A stretch of DNA of 64,000 bases from Podospora pseudocomata (taxonomy: Eukaryota; Ascomycota; Sordariomycetes; Sordariales; Podosporaceae): NCBI RefSeq assembly GCF_035222375.1, contig NW_026946366.1:1798001-1862000 (forward strand). Reading direction: 5' to 3'. Every line of letters begins with the position of its first letter. Within the stretch, counting starts at the first letter, position 1. A program made the position numbers and the translations under genes. Shown here one piece after another: positions 22,665 through 38,327 of the stretch. The notes below the pieces were generated by a model that saw only the letters and a list, made by a program, of their open reading frames with translations, made no database searches and was not told the origin of the DNA.

Positions 22665-24879
22665 TTATACAACAACACCCTCCTTCTTAGCCTGGAAATA
22701 CCCCCTCTCCCGATTCCGACTCCTCTCCCTCCTCCCCCTCGACAGTTGCAAGCTATTATTCGGGCTCGTCGACCTCTGAATCTCGCTCCCGACCGCCGTG
22801 GCAACACTAGCCATGGCGCTCTGTCCCACCACATTCCCACTCCCAGTGGTTGCCGGCTCGGGGAGCTTGAAAGTCCGGAGATCAGCAGTCGACCTCGTCT
22901 GGCTCAGCCGTCTTCTGTTGTCGGGCTTTTCGCTACCCGGGCTCGGGGTCCGGAGCTGGGCGGGGAAGTTGGGGGACTTGAGAGTCTGGTGACTGGCGAG
23001 GTGGACCGAGATGATCGCGTTGGTGGCGGGCTTCTCGTTGAGGAGGGACTGCTGGAGGCGCTCGGCGGTGCGGCGGGCGCGGAGGGCGGCGGCTTCTTTT
23101 TCTGAGGAGAGGAGTTGGGAGTGGAGGTGGGAGAAGGAGGCGGTGTTGGGTTTGAACTGAGCGGGGTTGGATGAGCTGATGGGAGGAGGGGAAGGGGGTT
23201 GTGGGAGGGGGGACGCATCGACCTCGGTGACGTCCGGGTTCGGGTCAGGCGTTGGGTGGTGGTTCTCGGTTGGTGATTCCGCGGGCACCTCCTCGACAGA
23301 TACTTTCGCTGCTTTTGGCAACTCCACAACAGTCTTGTCGCCATCTTCCTCCTCTTCGGTGGGTTCCGTCAAGTCGATCACCTCCGTGATCACCACCTCC
23401 TCCACACACCTCGCCCCGGCCTCAGACCCATCATCACTGTCACTCGAGCTATCCTCCTCCTCCTCCTCCTCCTCCTCCTCCTCCTCCACCACCACCTCTT
23501 CTTCCACCCCCCCGTTATCACTCTCCTCGCTCTCCTCCACCAATTTCCCCAACCCCTTCCCCTCCCCCTTCTCACCCACCCCCTCACTCTCCTTTCCCAT
23601 CATCACCTCCCCCAAACTCCCCACCTCTTTTTCCAGTCCACCAACAACAGGACTGCTAGGCTCATTCCTATACCTCTCCGCCTCCTCCTGCGCCCTCGCC
23701 TCCGCCTCGGCCCTCCACTGCGCCTCCTCCTCCTCCGTCCTCATCCAGTACCGCCCCATAGCCTTTTGATTCTCCTGGTGCCGTCGCAACTTCGTCGCGC
23801 TCTTCAGCACCGTCTTGGGAGCCGTCTTTTGCGGCCCCGGGTCATGCGGAGAAACATAGGTGATTGTCGACTTTGACTTTCGTTTCACTGGCAGGAACCT
23901 CCGCCCAGGGCCGACCTCCACGCGGTGGACTGTCGCTTTGGCGAAGCGGACGGTGGACGGGGACATTGTTCTTGCTGGGGTGAGGAGGGGGGATGCCGGG
24001 GGAGAGTCGAGGAGGGGGGTTAACGGGGTGAGAGGGGGGGAGAGGGAGGGAGGTTTCTCAGAAAGGGGCGGGGTTTGCTGTTGTTCTGAAGAACTGGAGG
24101 GGGAGGGGAGAGGGGAGAGAAGGGCTGCGTTGAGGGTTGGGCTGTGGGGTTGCTCCCCCGGCCCCGGGGGGTCGAGGAAACGGGGGGTGCGGCGGGCGTT
24201 GCCGTCTGGGCTGGAGACGCGGAGGATGGATTTGGGGACCATGGTGGAGGTTGGTGGTGGAGGGGATCTGATGGACACGTGTTAGTCTTGGAACCTGTCC
24301 GCGTCTGAGAGATGGCAACACTCACTTTGACCTCACCACACTTCCCACCAGAGTGGAAGCCTGACTGAGCCGTTTGGCAGCCTCGGGAGCTGTCTTGTTG
24401 ACCTTCTCCAAAGACCCATTCTTGCTTCCAGACTTTGTCGACTCTTCCGACCGCTTCGGATCAAGATTCGAAAAGTTTGGCTTTGCGTGCCTTGCCTTAG
24501 CACTAACTGGATCCTCCAACCCCATGAAGCCAGAAAATGAAAGCTTCCGTGACATTGATGCCGGACGTGCCTTCTTCTTGGTGGTGTTGTCCCTGTTGCT
24601 GTTATCCCAACCTGTGCCAAAACTATGGCTATGTCTCCGTTGTGGCTTTGAAAGGCCTTGGCTAGGGGTAGCTGTGTGTTGTGTGGCAGTCGACGATGTG
24701 CTGTTTGACGACGACGAAGACAACGACGACGAGTTTGATATGATCGATTTGGGGCCAATCTTGGTCTGTAACCCAGTCCATGAAAGAACAGCCGAGTGGA
24801 CTGATGAAAATGAATCCTTCCTCTGAGGCCGGCGCGCACCCTCCAACCTATGCTTTGTCTCTTTGGTATCGTTCGACAT
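22665..24879 (-). CDS. Large intrinsically disordered protein with acidic tract and SUMO-interaction-like motif
   Basis: Not recognised. Model complement(22665..24267, 24326..24879), 718 aa; the 58-nt intron has GTGAGT, GACTAACACG and ATCAG. The N-terminus is Ser/Lys-rich (RRPQRKDSFSSVHSAVLSWTG). The middle contains TVRFAKATVHRVEVGPGRRFLPVKRKSKSTITYVSP, the most ordered-looking and probably conserved block, followed by a helix (RRHQENQKAMGRYWMRTEEEEAQWRAEAEARAQE in part). Next come a run of about 12 Glu from a CTC repeat and an Asp/Ser cluster, then TEVIDLTEP, whose VIDLT core flanked by acids is a classical SUMO-interacting motif. The C-terminus is basic and Arg/Ser-rich. The composition suggests a nuclear protein; that is inference. 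Confidence 0.8.
23453..23487. repeat. (CTC)n trinucleotide repeat encoding poly-Glu
   Basis: About twelve CTC units (GAG on the coding strand) within the acidic region of the disordered protein. Confidence 0.9.
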
Positions 24880-27032
24880 GTTGATGGCGATGTAGCTCGG
24901 GGATAAGGGGCAATAAACACAGAAAAAGTGGGTTGACGAAACACACCACCATAAAGAATTGTTTGCAAACGGGGTCAAATATAATTGTATTGTCTACGGA
25001 AGACAATTGATCCCCTAAACAAAAATAACCAAGCCGGACATGTGCCGATTTGGAGTCGAGGTAGTTCAGGCATGGAGTTGGGCCACAAGGGCACCACATC
25101 GCGAGCTGCGCGGGACCCAATCACGACGGCAGGACGCACATCATGCAGTAATCTGCTTCCGTGCTGCCATCTGGCAGCACTAGACGGGACAGGGTCATTT
25201 ACCCGTGGCTGGGGAAACAGGTAAGAGCTGTCTGAAACTGGTCTTGATGGGGCTTCCTAGCGTACACATCGTATTCCTGTAGACCAGAGATCGAGATTCT
25301 GACCACTGGGGACGACATACAGACAGCCCAAGATATCGCCCCAAGAGGTCATCGCCAACAGCACAGAAAACTCACTGCCACTGTTCTGGTACTCGGCCCC
25401 AAGGTGTGTGGACTACCGGGCCTGAGGCATGGCAGATGCCAACCGGCGCTAAACAAGGGAGAAGGTGAGTTGGCAACAGCTGGCGTCGACAGCGTGTCAA
25501 TGTCGTGCGGGCGGTTGTTCCTGCTGGATGGAGTCTGTCTCAGGATGAACCCAGAGCGCTGACATTGGTAGACAGGAGATGAGATGACGCACGGCGCCGG
25601 GTCAGATCCGAGAGGCTACTGGTTCAGGACGAGGTGAGGAAGCCAATGCTCAAGTACGCAGAGACGCATGGTGTTGTTCAAGTTGGGACTTTTGAACGTC
25701 ATGGCGATAGATGTCAATCCCCGACGGAGACAGCTCGTGATCGTCCAGCTGATATGACATCCGAGTATCCCGGAAATTGATGCCAAAAGAGATCCGATCC
25801 GATCATGATCCGGTCACACGAACGGAACCGAGAGATATGCCGGCCTACCAAATCAACGGAAGGGCGCCTGGTCAGGGCCAACAGGAGAAGGCTGACGGCA
25901 GAAGCGTGGGAGACTGTGAAGGTCAGCACTTTTACCCCGCGGTGTAACAGATCACCCCGCATCATCCACCACAAGGGAAGTTGGGGCCATGGGACCTTTG
26001 CGACAGGGCTTTGATTGGTTGGATAAGGGAATCTTATCGATGCCCCAGGTACGGATAGCAACGGCTGTCCTCGGTCCAATTGGTTCTAAAGCTCAGGTTC
26101 CGCCAAAAATGTCAAAAAAATTCCATGGCTTCCGTTGCGACACCATCATAACCACCGCTTGCCAACGCGTTGTATCGGTCTTCTCTCCCCTGCCATTGAC
26201 GCAATCTTATGCATCAATTCATTCCAAGGGCGTGACGTCCTTCAAATGGGTCCGATGTAGCAATCCGAGATTCGTGCGGCTTTGCTCTGCGAAGTCGGCC
26301 AACCACCGCGAGTCCCACCGCTTTGCGACTCATTCGTTCGTCCCTTTCGGTGCTCCGTGGTCCACCTCCTCCAATGAGTCAGGAAGCCGTTTCTTACCCA
26401 GCGCCGACTTTTGCCCCTGCGCCGCTGCCCGTTGAGCTCCGGTGCTCGGAAGGGACGGGGTGTTTACCCAGATTATCGGTGTGACGTGCGTCTGCAGGCT
26501 GTCGTTTAAGGGGTCCAGTGCGCCGGAACCTGGATCCGACCCTGAAAATGTCGAGAGAGAGTCAAAGTATTTATCATGGATGAGACGAAGTCTCACGGCC
26601 AGTCCCGGCTGTCGACGGCGAAGGGCTTCGGCACTAGATCCCCGACTTGATAGCCAAGCCGGCGCTCGGAGCCCACGCTCAACTTTTCCTGTTTGCTGTT
26701 CCACGCCTTCCGCTTGACCATGTGGATATCCTCCCGCCAGGGTGAGGCTCCATTGGACAATTGGTGACACGGGACCATGATAAGGAGAATACCCTGGGTG
26801 ACCCGCCACTAGCTCAAACAAATCCAACCTTGAAGGATTTAAAGATACCTCTGTCCACCCTCCTCTGTCCCCTGGCTACCGTTAACTGGCTTCTTTCACC
26901 TTTCATTGTGACTGTATTCCTCCTGGCTCACATATTGAAGCAAAGACAGCAACGCTCTTTGTTCTCCGAGGCCGAGTCACCCCGCCAACTTCCTCCTCTT
27001 CCGAATAGACACACATAAACAAATCCTCCAAC
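24880..27032. other. Divergent intergenic region upstream of the branched-chain aminotransferase gene
   Basis: About 2.15 kb. It contains palindromes such as GATCATGATC at 25802-25811 and a CT-rich leader before 27033. I looked for a Leu3-type site (CCGGNNCCGG) near the aminotransferase and did not find a clear one. No gene recognised. Confidence 0.45.
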
Positions 27033-28375
27033 ATGACCGTCCCTCAGAAGCGCCCCGCGGAGGACCTCACCGTCACCGCCCTCGACAACAGGATAGCCGA
27101 GGAGCCCGCTCTCAACGGCCACAGCAACGGCGCCAACGGCCATGCTGTTTCCTCTCTCCCTACCCTCGACGCCTCCAAGATTACCATCACCCGCGCCGAC
27201 CCTAATGCCCGCACCGTTCCCACCGAGGCCGAGGCCAACTCTGGCAACGAGACCATCTGCACCGACCACATGATCACCGTCTCTTGGACCGCCGCCAAGG
27301 GCTGGGCCAACCCCGAGCTCAAGCCCTACGGCCCTCTCTCCCTCATGCCCACCGCCTCCGTTCTCCACTACGCCACCGAGTGCTTCGAGGGCCTCAAGGC
27401 CTTCCGCGGCTACGACGGCAAGCTCCGCCTCTTCCGCCCTGACTGCAACGCCGAGCGCATGCTCATGTCCACCCTCCGTATTTCCCTGCCAGGTTTCGAC
27501 CCCAAGGAGCTTGAGAAGCTCATCGAGATTCTCATGTCCGTCGACGGGCCAAAATGGCTTCCTAAGGAGAGAGCCGGCTCCTTCTTGTATATCCGCCCCG
27601 CCGTGATTGGCACACAGCCCCAGCTCGGTGTCCAGGCTCCCAAGGAAGCGCTTCTTTTCATCACCGCCAGCTTCATGCCGCGCATGGATCTGCCTGAGGG
27701 TGGTATGAAGCTGCACACCAACCCCGAGGACATGATCCGCGCGTGGGTTGGCGGCTTCGGTTATGCCAAGGTTGGTGCCAACTACGGGCCCAGTCTGTTG
27801 GCCACTGCCGAGGCGAGGAGTAGAGGTTTCGGCCAGATCTTGTGGCTGTATGGACCTGAGGGATACTGCACCGAGGCTGGCGCGAGCAACTTTTTCATGC
27901 TCTGGAGGACAAAGGAGGGCCAGCTCCAGCTTGTCACGGCGCCGCTGGATGATAAGCTGATTTTGGACGGTGTGACGAGACGCAGTGTGGTTCAGCTTGC
28001 GCGGGAGAGGCTGGCGGGTGAGCTGGAGGTTGTGGAGAGAAAGTACACTATCGATGAGGTGCTTGAGGCGGATAAGGAAGGAAGGATTGTGGAGGCTTTT
28101 GCGGCTGGTACTGCGGTATGTTCTTTTCCTTATCCTCAAAAACAAGTTCTGGAAGTTACGGTTTACTGACGTGATTTTTTCTTGATTTTTTTTGGCAACA
28201 GTTCTTCATCTGCCCCGTCTCCGAGATCCACCACCGCGGCATCGACGTCAAGATCCCCATGGGCAAGGAGGGCAAAATTGGCCACTACACTGCCAAGCTC
28301 AAGGGCTTCGTCGGGGACATCATGTACGGCAACGAGCAGCATCCTTGGGGTGTTGTCATCCAGGAGCAGGAGTAG
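27033..28375 (+). CDS. Branched-chain amino acid aminotransferase
   Basis: PLP enzyme of fold type IV that interconverts Leu, Ile and Val with their 2-oxo acids, using 2-oxoglutarate/glutamate. Model join(27033..28115, 28202..28375), 418 aa, with one 86-nt intron near the 3' end. Motifs are HYATECFEGLKAFRGYDGKLRLFRPDCNAERM, the PLP lysine in GGFGYAKVGANYGPSL (Lys246), the family signature GYCTEAGASNFF, and AAGTAFFICPVSEI formed across the splice junction. The first 75 residues precede the catalytic domain and include acidic residues (RPAEDLTV, RIAEEPALNG), so they do not look like a mitochondrial presequence; a cytosolic enzyme is more likely. The start has a good context (CCAACATGACC). Confidence 0.95.
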
Positions 28376-29166
28376 AGCGGTTTGTGTTTGAGGAGCATTT
28401 TGCATCTGCATCAGCATTTTGGAATTTCAAAAAGAGAGAGCAGGGATACCATAAAGGTGTCGATATGGGATATTGAGAGTGAACAGAGCAAAAGCGGGCG
28501 TTTGGGACAAGGGAAAAAGAGCAGGGTTCTTGTTTGGCATTAGCATCGTAGCTGTTGGACTGGTTGGGACAGGAGGTTAAACTTTCTGTCTATTTTGAAA
28601 TGGATAAAACCATTGAAAAATTCTCAGTGCCTTTTTTTAAATGCAGCTGTGGTGTGGATGTTGTTGCTGAGTGAGGGAGGTGGTATTTGTTGTCGCCTTG
28701 GCTTGGACACTCGGATCCTACGTAAATGCACACCTAGCAGTGGCAAAGCAGTGGTCATGATAAAAAAAAACGATTGTTGATTCAACTCATCAAATTCACC
28801 GCTATCAATGCTGGCTTTCATTTCTCAACTCCAGGTCATCCAGACCTAACAACCAAACAAAGAGGGTATCATATCTCAGGGGGTATCCGGTTTCTATCCC
28901 CATTCGTATCCCATCATCCCGATCAACCCAGGTCAAGTCATTCATTCGTTCCGATGCCACTGAAAACAACCGCGATGTCCCTCAACTCAAGAACTTCAAA
29001 AAAATCAACGCCTTTTTTTTCTGCCAAAATATGCCATGTCATTACCATCGTGAGATTAACCCGTATACCTCTTCCAACATCCGCTTCAACACCCCATGCC
29101 ATTCCAAAAAGGAAAAAAAGGAAAAAAACGAACGCAATGCAATTATCCCCTTCCCACTCAAGAAGA
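28376..29166. other. Convergent intergenic region
   Basis: 3' flanks of the aminotransferase (+) and the rhodopsin-MFS gene (-). The frames seen here are T/A-rich and not protein-like. Confidence 0.5.
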
Positions 29167-32100
29167 TCAATCCTTCAATATCGTCAAATCCAACCCAGGA
29201 ATATTCCTCTCCCAGGGCGGTATTGACCTTGCCGAACTCCCCGTTCTCGACCTTACAGGAGGTGGTTTCTCCAGCCCTCCCCCTCCTCCAGCAGACATCA
29301 CCGTCCCCTCACTAGAACTCATCCCCTCCGTCTCCTCCCCCTGTTCCTTCTCTTTATCTTTGTCTCCCTCGTCATCACTCCCCCTTCGCCCACTCTCCTC
29401 ACAATACTCCACCTCCGCCCCCCCCCTCCTCAACCCCTTGAACCTCCCCAGTATCCCCGCCCCCTTCTCCCCTCCCTCATCACCCCCCTTGGCTTTATCC
29501 CCACCATCCTCCCACCGAACAACAAAATCCACCATCTCCCTCCCATCCCTCACAGCCCCGAGCAGCACCGGATACGCCAAACACCCCCCCAACAAACACA
29601 GCACCGGTATCCCCACAGCCAACTCCACACTCAACCCGCCCCTCTCCCTGATAGCATAACTCACAAACGGCCAAAACATCGGACCCGACGCCCCCATGGT
29701 CAACCACGCAGCCGCCCTCTTCGTCCTCTCCCCCTGCCCCCTCAGCCCAAGACTAAAAATCAAAGGCCAGATGGGACCCTCGCAAAAGAAAAACAACATG
29801 AGCGGTATAGCCACCAAGTTAGGGTTGCCAGTGTGCGGAAACACCAAGATGACCAACGCAAAGACCGCAGAGAGAAACACGCACAATGTCAAAACCGTGC
29901 GGGGTTTGGGGACGAGTCGGATGTGAGGTTTCGAAACGTTGAGGTAGACCACCCCCGCCGCAAGAAAGCGGGAGAGGGCAAAGGCTGTGTGGGCGATGAG
30001 GAGGTAGTTGAGGATGGAGAACTTCAGCCCCTGGGGGCGGTAGTCCGCCGCTCTTTTGGCTGTTGCGGGGAGGGAGTAAGACGCAAAGGAGCTGAAGAGC
30101 TGGTGGAAGTAGACCGACATGTTTTCTTGGGTGGCGACGTAGCACCATTGGGCGAGGACGGCGAAGAAGATGGTCCAGTTTCGGAGCTTGAAACCGCCCA
30201 AGGAGCGCTTTTTTGGTTCGAGGGGAAGCTTGGAGGCTAGCTCGGCGAGTTCGCTGTCTGATACCTCGGGGAGGGGCATGTAATAGAAATAAAGTGCGAG
30301 GAGGACCGAGAGTAAAGTGACGCCGAGGTATGTCCATTGGACGTCAATGAGGGTTTGGGACATCTCGCCGTCTTCTAGTTCGCCGTGGCTTTCTTTTTCG
30401 AGGTTGCGGAAGAAGACCTTGTTGGCGAGAAGGCCGGAGAGGACGCTGCCGACTGCCTGGACGCCCTGCGCGAGGAGGAGCCTCAGATCTCCATACGCCG
30501 GGGGACCGCACAAGATCAAAAAGGGGTTGGCGGCTGTCTCGAGGACTGCTAACCCGAACCCGACGGCAAAGGAGCTGACCATGAATCCCCCATAAGCGGT
30601 CAGGACTGCCCCGGGCCAAAACATGATAGTGCCCGTGCCATAAATGAGTAATCCCACAATAAACGTCGTCTTGAACCCCCCTATCGCCTCAACACCCGGG
30701 CGTTCCTTTCTTCCAGAGCGGCGGTGCTCGTCATGCCGTAGCAACCACTCCCCAACAAGAAGCGGCCCAGCAAAGTAACCAGCCCCAAAGTACATCGACG
30801 TCAAGCCCAAAGTCTGAGCAAACGACATCCCCGCCACATCGGCGATGACATTGTTAAGCGTGTTGAGCAGGCCGTACGAGAACCCCCAAATGAAGAAGAG
30901 AATGCAGACGATAGTGCAATACTTGAACGATTCGGTGGCGTTGGTCCGGATCATGCTCTTTGGCTTCTTCATATTAACAAAGCCAAAGTAGACGGCTGTC
31001 GCGGTAGCAGCCGAGTCTCGGTGGGGAGGCGGGACGTAGTTCATGCTATGGGCCATCGACACTCTCCTAGACGAAGGTCCGCGAGAACCCGCGGCACCGG
31101 CCAAGAAATCTCTGATGGAGATCTCTTCCGACGACCGCTCATCTGGCGGGGTGATGACAAAAGCTGGGGGATCAGCTTGCGTAAATGGCGAAGGGCCCAC
31201 GATGTCGACTGGAGCTCCCTCGGCGTTTGCCAGCCCATCAACACCAGCCCTATTGTTATCGTTGTTGTTCTTGAAAGGCGACGGCTCATCCCCCGTGAGC
31301 GTGGTGCTCCGCCTCGTAGCGTTGGGATCATACAGCATAGCCGGCAGAATCCTAACAATCAGCGGCTTGAGCGTAGGAATACACGCACACGTAATCCCCA
31401 CGTTGACCTCGACGGCCGACCACATCAACGAGAGCGACGCATTCCATGAAAACGAGGGACTCTGTCCGTAGAGCGCCTCCCTGTTCGAGGAAGGATTCAT
31501 AGACGTGATGTCAATCGCTTTCTGTAAGTAATAGATACGCACCACATCCACAATCGTCACAAAGATGCCGAGAGAGAACGTCAGGATCAAAATGATCTTT
31601 TGCCTCGGCGGCAGTCTCATGCTGGTCAACACCGGGATTGGCAGCGCCAGGATCGCCAGGTCGGTCGTGACGTTGATAGGAGCCGAGCAGATGAATTCGG
31701 TGAGCAGGGGAATGCACCTGATCATCGGGGTGTTGATGTCCCACGCTGCCGCGATGGGGTGGCACTGAAAGATGTTCATAAATGTCAGAATCACCCCCGC
31801 CAGGTTCACCACGCCCAACACGCCCCAGGAAGCCATCCTAAGAATCTTTTGCGTGTTCTTCGCCAGCCGCAGATAGAAGATTAGGACCGAGGATTTCGTC
31901 GCCATGAGAGCCGGGTTCTGCAGTAACGTCAGCCACCATCTTGTTCGCCCTTGGGCCAGTGTTGCTCACATAGAGAATGCTGAAAACATATTCACACATC
32001 TTCAGCCCAGGCATCTTCCAAGCCTCTACATGGTCCCCATGCCTTCCTAAACCCCTCATGGTTCCAAAAATGATACTCAGACTCAAAAAGACGGTGATCA

Positions 32101-32329
32101 GCCACGCCAGCACGATGATGTAGTCATCAGCCCCGAACCTCCTGACTATCCCGATTCGCGACACCATCCTCGCCGCAACAAAAACCGACGCCAGCGTCAG
32201 CGTCGCTGCCGTCACCGCCAAGACCGCAGGTCCCCGGTCGGCGTGCTCATCTTCCCCTTCTGCCTGTGGTACGCTGATGTTGTTGTGTTCGGCCTGTCTG
32301 TAATGGTGGTAATGATAGAGTGTTGACAT
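29167..32329 (-). CDS. Fungal rhodopsin-domain (Pth11-like) protein fused to FucP-type MFS transporter
   Basis: Model complement(29167..31917, 31970..32329), 1,036 aa; the 52-nt intron (GTGAGC, GGCTGACG, TGCAG) lies inside the rhodopsin domain. Residues about 35-315 are a seven-helix fungal rhodopsin domain as in Pth11-like receptors: RRFGADDYIIVLAW, SVLIFYLRLAK, LPIPVLTSMRLPPRQK and EVNVGITCACIPTLKPL. There is no N-terminal CFEM cysteine domain. Residues about 316-440 are a polar linker. Residues about 450-910 form a major facilitator of the L-fucose:H+ symporter (FHS) type, with ILFFIWGFSYGLLNTLNN, TSMYFGAGYFAGPLLVGEWLL and the hallmark VLETAANPF. A long charged Ser/Glu/Lys tail follows. 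The two domains lie in one uninterrupted frame of 917 codons. It may be a receptor-transporter; substrate unknown. Alternatively it is two tandem genes with an unrecognised boundary in the linker. Confidence 0.82.
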
Positions 32330-35300
32330 GTTGGGCGACGGGTGACGACCCTAAGTCAGGGGTCCAAGGGGTGCCAACTGAATGATGTCAAAAAAGCCAC
32401 GCCGTCTCGTTTGAGTACAAGGCTGGCTGGCGTCGCTGGCGTCTCTCTGCGCGCGTGCAGATACACGCACGTCGATAAATAAATAAAAAGCCGTTTACTG
32501 TATCGTCGATATCGTCGTTGCTGTTAATGATATTGTCGACAGTAATATCCTCTCCATCTCTCTCAACAACCTATACAAAAGTTGGAGCTTGGGAAAGGTC
32601 TGTCCCCCCAAAAAGAACAACCCCAGCGGCCGTAACAACAGCAGCAGTAGACTACCGTTTCCGTCTCGGCAGCGTCGACAGCAGCACTATATTCTCGTTG
32701 AAGGATGATGGTTGTGGTCGTCGTTGGTGTAGTAGCTGTACAACCCTAACCGCCATCTCGAATCTCTGGCAGCGGTTCCTGTCAAGTCTGTGCGTTCTTT
32801 GACACAAAGCTGACACCATGCCACACAATCACCGGTAGAACGGAAAGAAACTCGTGTGCGTCCTTCTCAATCAAGCGGAATTCGGATGGCAATCAAGTTC
32901 CTGTGCCTGTCCTGTGTCTGAGTGGGTGGTGTTGCGACTCGGCAAACGTGTGAACCCAGGGTAACCGTTGTTTCGTGCAAAGTGCCGAGGCGAAAGAAAT
33001 CGTTGCCAAAACAGTATAAAATATGTTTGATGTGCTTGATGTGTGAAACAGGCGTACTTTCTCTCCCACTTCTCACCGTTCTGTCCGTATGATCTAATGA
33101 TATTTGGCTCTCGGTATTCGGATTTGGATTTCCCTTGCTTTTTCTCACCCCCTCCAGGAACTAATTCGGGTAGTGGTAAGGTAACTTTCAAAACAGGTGT
33201 CCCCCTGGCAGGGTGAAACCAGTTCACCGTGTGGTGTTTTGCAGGGCCATGAGTCGTGATAGCAAATATATCGCGGGGTGTGGCGGGATAGACAAGACCC
33301 CTGCTGCAAGTGTATGAGGGTAGGGTTCAATATTAAGGTTTTTACAACCACCAGTACCGATGTGCCTCCTTGGCCAATGACATCAAAGCCTGGGACAAAT
33401 TGTCAGAATCGAGCTTCGGTGAAAAGAGGAACGAATCGATATCGTCAAAAAAGAAAAAGGCCTCGACGCCACAAAATTCTGTGATTTGTGACCTGTGCGT
33501 GTGTATGTGTGCCAGAAGACTCGAGCAGAAGCAGTAAGAAAAAGCCAAGGTGTGTGGAGTGGCGGTGGTATGGGGAGGTCGGCAAGTAATAACTTACAGC
33601 AAAAAAGATGGGGACGAAAGCGAGAAAAAAAACCTGCTTATATCTTACAACAATTGTTATGATTATGGATATCCTTTTTTCAAAGATTTTCCCCTTGTGC
33701 ATGGATGGGTCTCCCTCCTCATAAAGTGTAATAAGTATCCAGCAGCGAGTGTGTGCCCGGATTTGCAACTTTTCCATTACCACTCCACTACTCACCGCTT
33801 GCTCTCTCTCTCTCGGCTCCTCCCCCTCACTCTCCATCTCTACAACTCATACGAGAAATGCCGTTATGCGAAGCACTGCCCACTTTGCCCCAGCTTTTTT
33901 CTCATCTTCAATGGCCCCCAGCCTTTTTGCTAAACCTTAAATCCTTCGCTTAACCCATCACTCTTGCGTGAATGATGTGATAAACACTTTGCCTGCCCTT
34001 TTCCTGAGCGAGACAAAATTCCACCCCTCCTTCAGAGGAACAACTCCCCTCTCCCCCAAGCCACCAAACTTGATAAAACCCGCATGATGCAAACTCTCAT
34101 CCTATTAACTACCCCTTCAATTCCTCACAAGGAGGTCAGTGGCTTTCCCACCACCCCCCATCCGCCTACCTTTTCCCTAATCATCCTCCCGCCGCTCCTT
34201 GTTGGTCATCTGTCTTCGTTGTTGTCAGGTTGTCAAAAGTCTGGGCAATGACATAACCCACCCCAAACCACCCCAACCCTAGCAAGCACGTGGACCAATC
34301 ACCGCCCCCTTTGGCTGGCAAAGTCCCCGACCGCCCGGCTCCAAAGCAGTGTCTTGGCAGAGCCCTGTGACACATTGACCATTCAACCGAACATCGCGCG
34401 CCGCCGCGTTGCCGAGACACTCTCCAACCTCAGAACAACAACCGCATCGTTAATTGCTGTATGTAGCGGCGGCGATCCCCCCCCTCTCCTCCTCAAATGG
34501 AGGGGCAACCAAAGCAGCAGCCCAGGTACGCCCATGATAAGGGTTCTTTCCAGTAAAACAAGAACTACTTGAAAAATCCCGCCATGCCACAAGCTTTGGC
34601 GAGCGGAATACAAAACCTAGATCTCGCTTCCCTCCTCACGTTAATTGGCTCTGCTATCGGTGCCTGAAAGCTCCTCGCCCCAGCGAGTCGGAATCTGCCT
34701 GCCGGCCTAATAACAAAAAGTGCATGTTTGCCTTATGTATGAAGAAAGCCTGGATATTTTACCTCGTTTGAGAGATGTGCAATTCTTGCCTGAGGAATAA
34801 CGATAAGCAAAAAAAAAAAAAAAAAAAACTCCTCACAGCGCATCATCATCGTCGGTGAGAAACCAAAAGAAACAAAGTGAAAGTTTCAAAAGTAGCTCCT
34901 CTCTGGTCCCGCCAGCGATGACGTCTCCTGCGGAACCCATCGTTGTGTCATCCAGGGACCAGGGCAAGTTGCTCCGCTGGTGGCTGCTTGTGAAATGCTA
35001 TCGATGTTGTTTCACTTTCTTTGCTGACCAGACTCCCGTGCCTGGCCACTGAAGAAATAGATTCTGTACAGACAGGATGACAGACATATGACTTCCTGTC
35101 CGCCCCCTTTTCCGGAAAAGTCCACCCTTCCAAACACCACAACAAAGAATTCCAACCGTGGCTATGACCTCACGGATAAACATCAGGTGGACGCACCATC
35201 ACCAGCCTTGCCGTCCCTGTTTGCTCAATTCCAGAAAAACCACCTATTCACCGCCCAGACTTTCTTTGTACAGATATGGGTATCTTTCCCGATAATTACA

Positions 35301-35362
35301 ACAACGCCCGGCATGACCAGACAAGCAAGCATCTCATCCAAATGGCGTCAACTCCGATAGTT
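32330..35362. other. Gene-free stretch upstream of the rhodopsin-MFS gene
   Basis: About 3 kb between two minus-strand genes. Short frames only, none with recognisable motifs or splice signals. Contains an A20 run at 34809-34828 and a CT microsatellite near 33798-33812. Probably the promoter of the rhodopsin-MFS gene plus the 3' flank of the transcription factor. Confidence 0.45.
34809..34828. repeat. Poly(A) tract, 20 nt
   Basis: Homopolymer in intergenic DNA. No transposon body or target-site duplication was visible next to it. Confidence 0.85.

Positions 35363-38327
<2,965 letters not shown>

Noticed and set aside
27033-27260. Mitochondrial presequence on the branched-chain aminotransferase
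   Set aside because: The N-terminus contains several acidic residues and no amphipathic basic helix.
26928-28145. 405-codon minus-strand frame opposite the branched-chain aminotransferase
   Set aside because: Antisense shadow of a strongly codon-biased gene; no domain features.
34809-34828. Poly(A) as the tail of a retroposed element
   Set aside because: No element body, no target-site duplication and no open frame adjacent.
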